8,199 nucleotides of DNA, taken from assembly GCA_027347545.1 (NCBI GenBank), contig DAIEQT010000284.1, positions 1-8,199 on the forward strand, read 5' to 3'. A program made the position numbers and the translations under genes. The DNA comes from Ignavibacteria bacterium (GTDB taxonomy: Bacteria; Bacteroidota; Ignavibacteria; Ignavibacteriales; Melioribacteraceae). The notes beneath the pieces were generated by a model. That model did not search any database. It was not told where the DNA came from and saw nothing but the letters and a program-made list of their open reading frames with translations. The first letter of the stretch is position 1. Every line of letters starts with the position of its first letter. Positions 7,103-8,199 of this stretch are shown piece by piece.

Positions 7103-7458
7103 ATGGTCGTACAAAGCCAAACCTCAAACCTCAAGCGCTCCAAATCAAAAAAGTTATTTATGAGCATTTTGATAAAGATGGTTTCTTTCTTGCAATAGGA
7201 ATTGGGCTTGGATCATTTGGTGTTGGGCTTCTGATTACTTGGGCAACTCTTACCGCTCCGGAAGGAGAAACAAATTCAACTGGATTTACTCTTTATCAAA
7301 GGCTGGCAAGGCAAGTTCCGCAGCCGATTCAAGAAAAAATTGCTCTAATTCTTGGTGTCCTATTTACACTATTTGGAGTTGTTCTTTTTCTACTTGGACT
7401 AAAACTTGTTGTACAATATCTAATCGCCAAACTGAAGCCTGGAAATCAGCTTAAATAA
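7103..7458 (+). CDS. Small two-helix membrane protein read in two frames (candidate -1 frameshift gene or frameshifted pseudogene)
   Basis: I do not recognise a family. The main frame (7096-7458, stop TAA 7456-7458) encodes about 100 residues of convincing protein. It starts IYEHFDKDGFFLAIG, continues into a first hydrophobic helix (frame residues 10-32 counted from ATT 7156), a polar loop with TAPEGETNSTGF and QRLARQVPQPIQEK, then a second helix (62-90) and a basic tail ending KLKPGNQLK. This frame has no ATG, GTG or TTG at all. A start exists in the frame one base over: ATG 7103 with AAGG (7094-7097) 5 nt before it, running 31 codons to TAG 7196-7198. The two frames join in phase at the A6-G run 7147-7153. 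A -1 shift there gives a 118-aa protein with a basic 17-residue N-terminus before the helices. The alternatives are a lost A (mutation or sequencing error) or a rare ATT start at 7156. It lies between tRNA-Leu and an orphan gene. Confidence 0.5.
7147..7180 (+). promoter_or_regulatory. Candidate -1 ribosomal frameshift site: A AAA AAG plus weak downstream stem-loop
   Basis: The heptamer A AAA AAG (7147-7153) sits in the zero frame as TCA AAA AAG, the phase required for -1 slippage and the same heptamer used in E. coli dnaX. After slippage the next codon is GTT at 7153, entering the hydrophobic frame. Eleven nt downstream, CATTTT (7165-7170) can pair with AAGATG (7175-7180) around a GATA loop, a weak 6-bp stem with one G:U. 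No SD-like stimulator is visible shortly upstream. The same A tract could instead mark transcriptional slippage or an indel. Confidence 0.35.
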
Positions 7459-7459
7459 A

Positions 7460-7497
7460 TTGGACTTTGTAAAACTGTAAATCCAGCAACATTTTTT
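7460..7497 (+). terminator. Weak terminator-like hairpin after the small membrane gene
   Basis: TGGA (7461-7464) pairs with TCCA (7482-7485), extended imperfectly by TT/AA after a mismatch. A T6 run (7492-7497) begins 6 nt after the stem. The stem is short and interrupted, so this is a tentative call. Confidence 0.2.
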
Positions 7498-7518
7498 AGC
7501 CTTTGACAACATTTTTAG
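7487..7518 (+). repeat. Tandem-spaced direct repeat CAACATTTTT(T)AG
   Basis: CAACATTTTTTAG (7487-7499) recurs as CAACATTTTTAG (7507-7518), one T shorter, with starts exactly 20 bp apart, about two helical turns. The pair lies about 75-100 bp upstream of the 69-aa gene. Such spacing fits side-by-side binding sites of a regulator. Only two copies exist and both are T-rich. Confidence 0.35.
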
Positions 7519-7540
7519 TGAAAAATAACTCCAAATTTCC

Positions 7541-7546
7541 TATAAT
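7541..7546 (+). promoter_or_regulatory. Perfect TATAAT, possible -10 of the 69-aa gene
   Basis: An exact TATAAT lies 44 nt before the ATG at 7591, giving a predicted leader of roughly 40 nt that contains the strong SD. At the normal -35 distance only GTGAAA (7518-7523) is present. An exact TTGACA lies further up at 7503-7508, but 32 nt away, too far for one ordinary promoter. Confidence 0.35.
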
Positions 7547-7590
7547 TACATGCGCTTCATTGAGCCCTATGTTAAAGAAAGGAGATTGAT

Positions 7591-7800
7591 ATGAGCGTAC
7601 ACACGATTGATCAAAATATGTCCAAGTTGAAGATTCCTTCTTTGTTTGGTTCTCCTCAAGATCCTATTAAAAAGATACCTAATCCATTAAGATTCACAAC
7701 CGAATCTTCCTTAGAGGAAACGAATAAGTTCGCTATTCCTAAAAACCAGACGGAGAAAAAATCAAAAACCGCTCAAACAACGGAAAATTGGTTTGGATGA
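7591..7800 (+). CDS. Unrecognised 69-aa hypothetical protein
   Basis: A small gene with the best ribosome site in the window: AAAGGAG (7578-7584) placed 6 nt before ATG. The product is polar and rich in K, S, T, P and E. It has no hydrophobic helix, no cysteine and no recognisable motif. The first half contains KLKIPSLFGSPQDPIKKIPNP; the second half (about 36-66) is low in hydrophobic residues and probably disordered; it ends TENWFG. It is likely soluble and cytoplasmic. It stands alone, 132 bp after the small membrane gene and 63 bp before the hpnC-like gene, all on the same strand. I assign no function. The strong SD and clean upstream region argue that it is real despite its size. Confidence 0.6.
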   Translation: MSVHTIDQNMSKLKIPSLFGSPQDPIKKIPNPLRFTTESSLEETNKFAIPKNQTEKKSKTAQTTENWFG

Positions 7801-7821
7801 GCAAGTAAGGTATTCTTTCGA

Positions 7822-7859
7822 AATAAATTGTTAACTTAGTTTAGGTTAAACAATTTATT
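7822..7859. repeat. Perfect 11-bp inverted repeat with 16-bp spacer directly before hpnC
   Basis: AATAAATTGTT (7822-7832) and its exact reverse complement AACAATTTATT (7849-7859) are separated by 16 bp. The right arm ends 4 nt before the ATG at 7864, in the space where a ribosome site would be; no SD is seen. In RNA it could form an AT-rich hairpin masking the start, and in DNA it could be an operator. No T tract follows, so it is not a standard terminator for the upstream gene. Confidence 0.45.
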
Positions 7860-7863
7860 CTCT

Positions 7864-8199
7864 ATGCTAAAAGATGCCTATCAGTCTGCCGAGGAATTTG
7901 CAAAGTTGCATTACGAAAATTTCCCGGTCTTGTCATTAACGCTTCCAAAAGAGGTAAAGAAGCATATTGCTATTGTTTATCAGTTTGCACGCCAAGCCGA
8001 TGATTTAGCCGATGAAGGGAAAATTAATCCGGAAAAGAGAATTCAAAATTTAGATTTGTATGAAAAACGATTTAGTGATTGTCTTAGCGGGCAATTCATT
8101 ACTGATTTTTGGATGGCTCTCAAAAACACAATAAATGAATGCGATCTTACTCCAAAGTATTTCTACGATCTTTTAAGCGCGTTTAAGCAAGATGTTTAT
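7864..8199 (+). CDS. hpnC: Squalene/phytoene synthase family protein, HpnC-like (5' part; gene runs off the right edge)
   Basis: The visible 112 residues belong to the trans-isoprenyl diphosphate head-to-head synthase family. HYENFPVLSLTLPKEVKKH (16-34) is characteristic of the HpnC branch. HpnC makes hydroxysqualene from presqualene diphosphate, working with HpnD and HpnE to supply squalene for hopanoids. The first aspartate-rich motif is intact: FARQADDLADE (41-51), with D46, D47 and D50. LLSAFKQDVY (103-112) is a conserved block further on; the second Asp-rich motif would lie outside the window. ATG 7864 fits the family N-terminus, which begins just before AYQSAEEFAKLHYENFPV. No SD is visible and an inverted repeat lies immediately upstream. 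hpnD/hpnE or carotenoid genes may follow. A carotenoid-type synthase (CrtB/CrtM) is the alternative. Confidence 0.85.
   Translation, partial: MLKDAYQSAEEFAKLHYENFPVLSLTLPKEVKKHIAIVYQFARQADDLADEGKINPEKRIQNLDLYEKRFSDCLSGQFITDFWMALKNTINECDLTPKYFYDLLSAFKQDVY

Noticed and set aside
7147..7153. A AAA AAG heptamer as evidence of an IS3-type transposase frameshift
   Set aside because: Neither frame resembles a transposase: no DDE or helix-turn-helix motifs, and the downstream product is a two-helix membrane protein.
7239..7454. 71-aa plus-strand ORF starting ATG at 7239
   Set aside because: It overlaps the hydrophobic small membrane frame in another phase. Its composition (many S, C, R, W) is that of an out-of-frame shadow, while the other frame has clear transmembrane helices.
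7550..7594. 14-codon ORF overlapping the start of the 69-aa gene (ATGA overlap), a possible leader peptide
   Set aside because: It has no SD, and its ATG would lie at or before the transcription start predicted from TATAAT 7541-7546.
6900..7860. Possible integrated element using tRNA-Leu as attachment site
   Set aside because: tRNA 3' ends are common integration sites and small orphan genes follow, but no repeat of the tRNA 3' end, integrase or transposase is visible in the window.

Overview
The window looks like chromosomal housekeeping DNA from a moderately AT-rich, Gram-negative bacterium. An LpxH-type lipid A enzyme, a class A penicillin-binding protein and an HpnC-like squalene-pathway enzyme, together with mostly weak ribosome binding sites, suggest the Bacteroidota/Chlorobiota/Ignavibacteriota side of the tree. 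That placement is inference from protein style and composition, not a marker-gene result.

Left part (1-1982, minus strand): the N-terminal third of uvrC (nucleotide excision repair), preceded in transcription order by glgC (ADP-glucose pyrophosphorylase, glycogen synthesis). A clear Rho-independent terminator (703-725) separates them, so they are probably separate transcription units. Divergent control region (1983-2088): a good sigma70-like promoter for glgC, a weaker one for the rightward genes, and a perfect 11-bp inverted repeat with a 16-bp spacer centred between them.

Middle (2089-6826, plus strand): a tight three-gene cluster with 3-nt and 1-nt gaps. It encodes a membrane-anchored M1 metallopeptidase, an LpxH-like UDP-2,3-diacylglucosamine pyrophosphatase starting with TTG, and a PBP1A-type peptidoglycan synthase. 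All three act on or at the cell envelope, and translational coupling is likely.

Right part (6827-8199, plus strand): tRNA-Leu(CAG); then a small two-helix membrane protein whose hydrophobic frame contains no ATG, GTG or TTG codon anywhere. That frame is joined to an upstream SD-ATG frame exactly through the heptamer A AAA AAG, in the phase needed for a dnaX-type -1 ribosomal frameshift; a one-base deletion is the competing explanation. Next comes an unrecognised 69-aa protein with a textbook Shine-Dalgarno, and finally the 5' part of a squalene/phytoene synthase family gene resembling hpnC. A second 11-16-11 inverted repeat lies just before hpnC and shares a near-identical 15-mer with the glgC/M1 control region.

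No mobile element, CRISPR array or obvious new multi-gene system is visible. The frame-disrupted small membrane gene and the paired AT-rich inverted repeats are the parts most worth following up.
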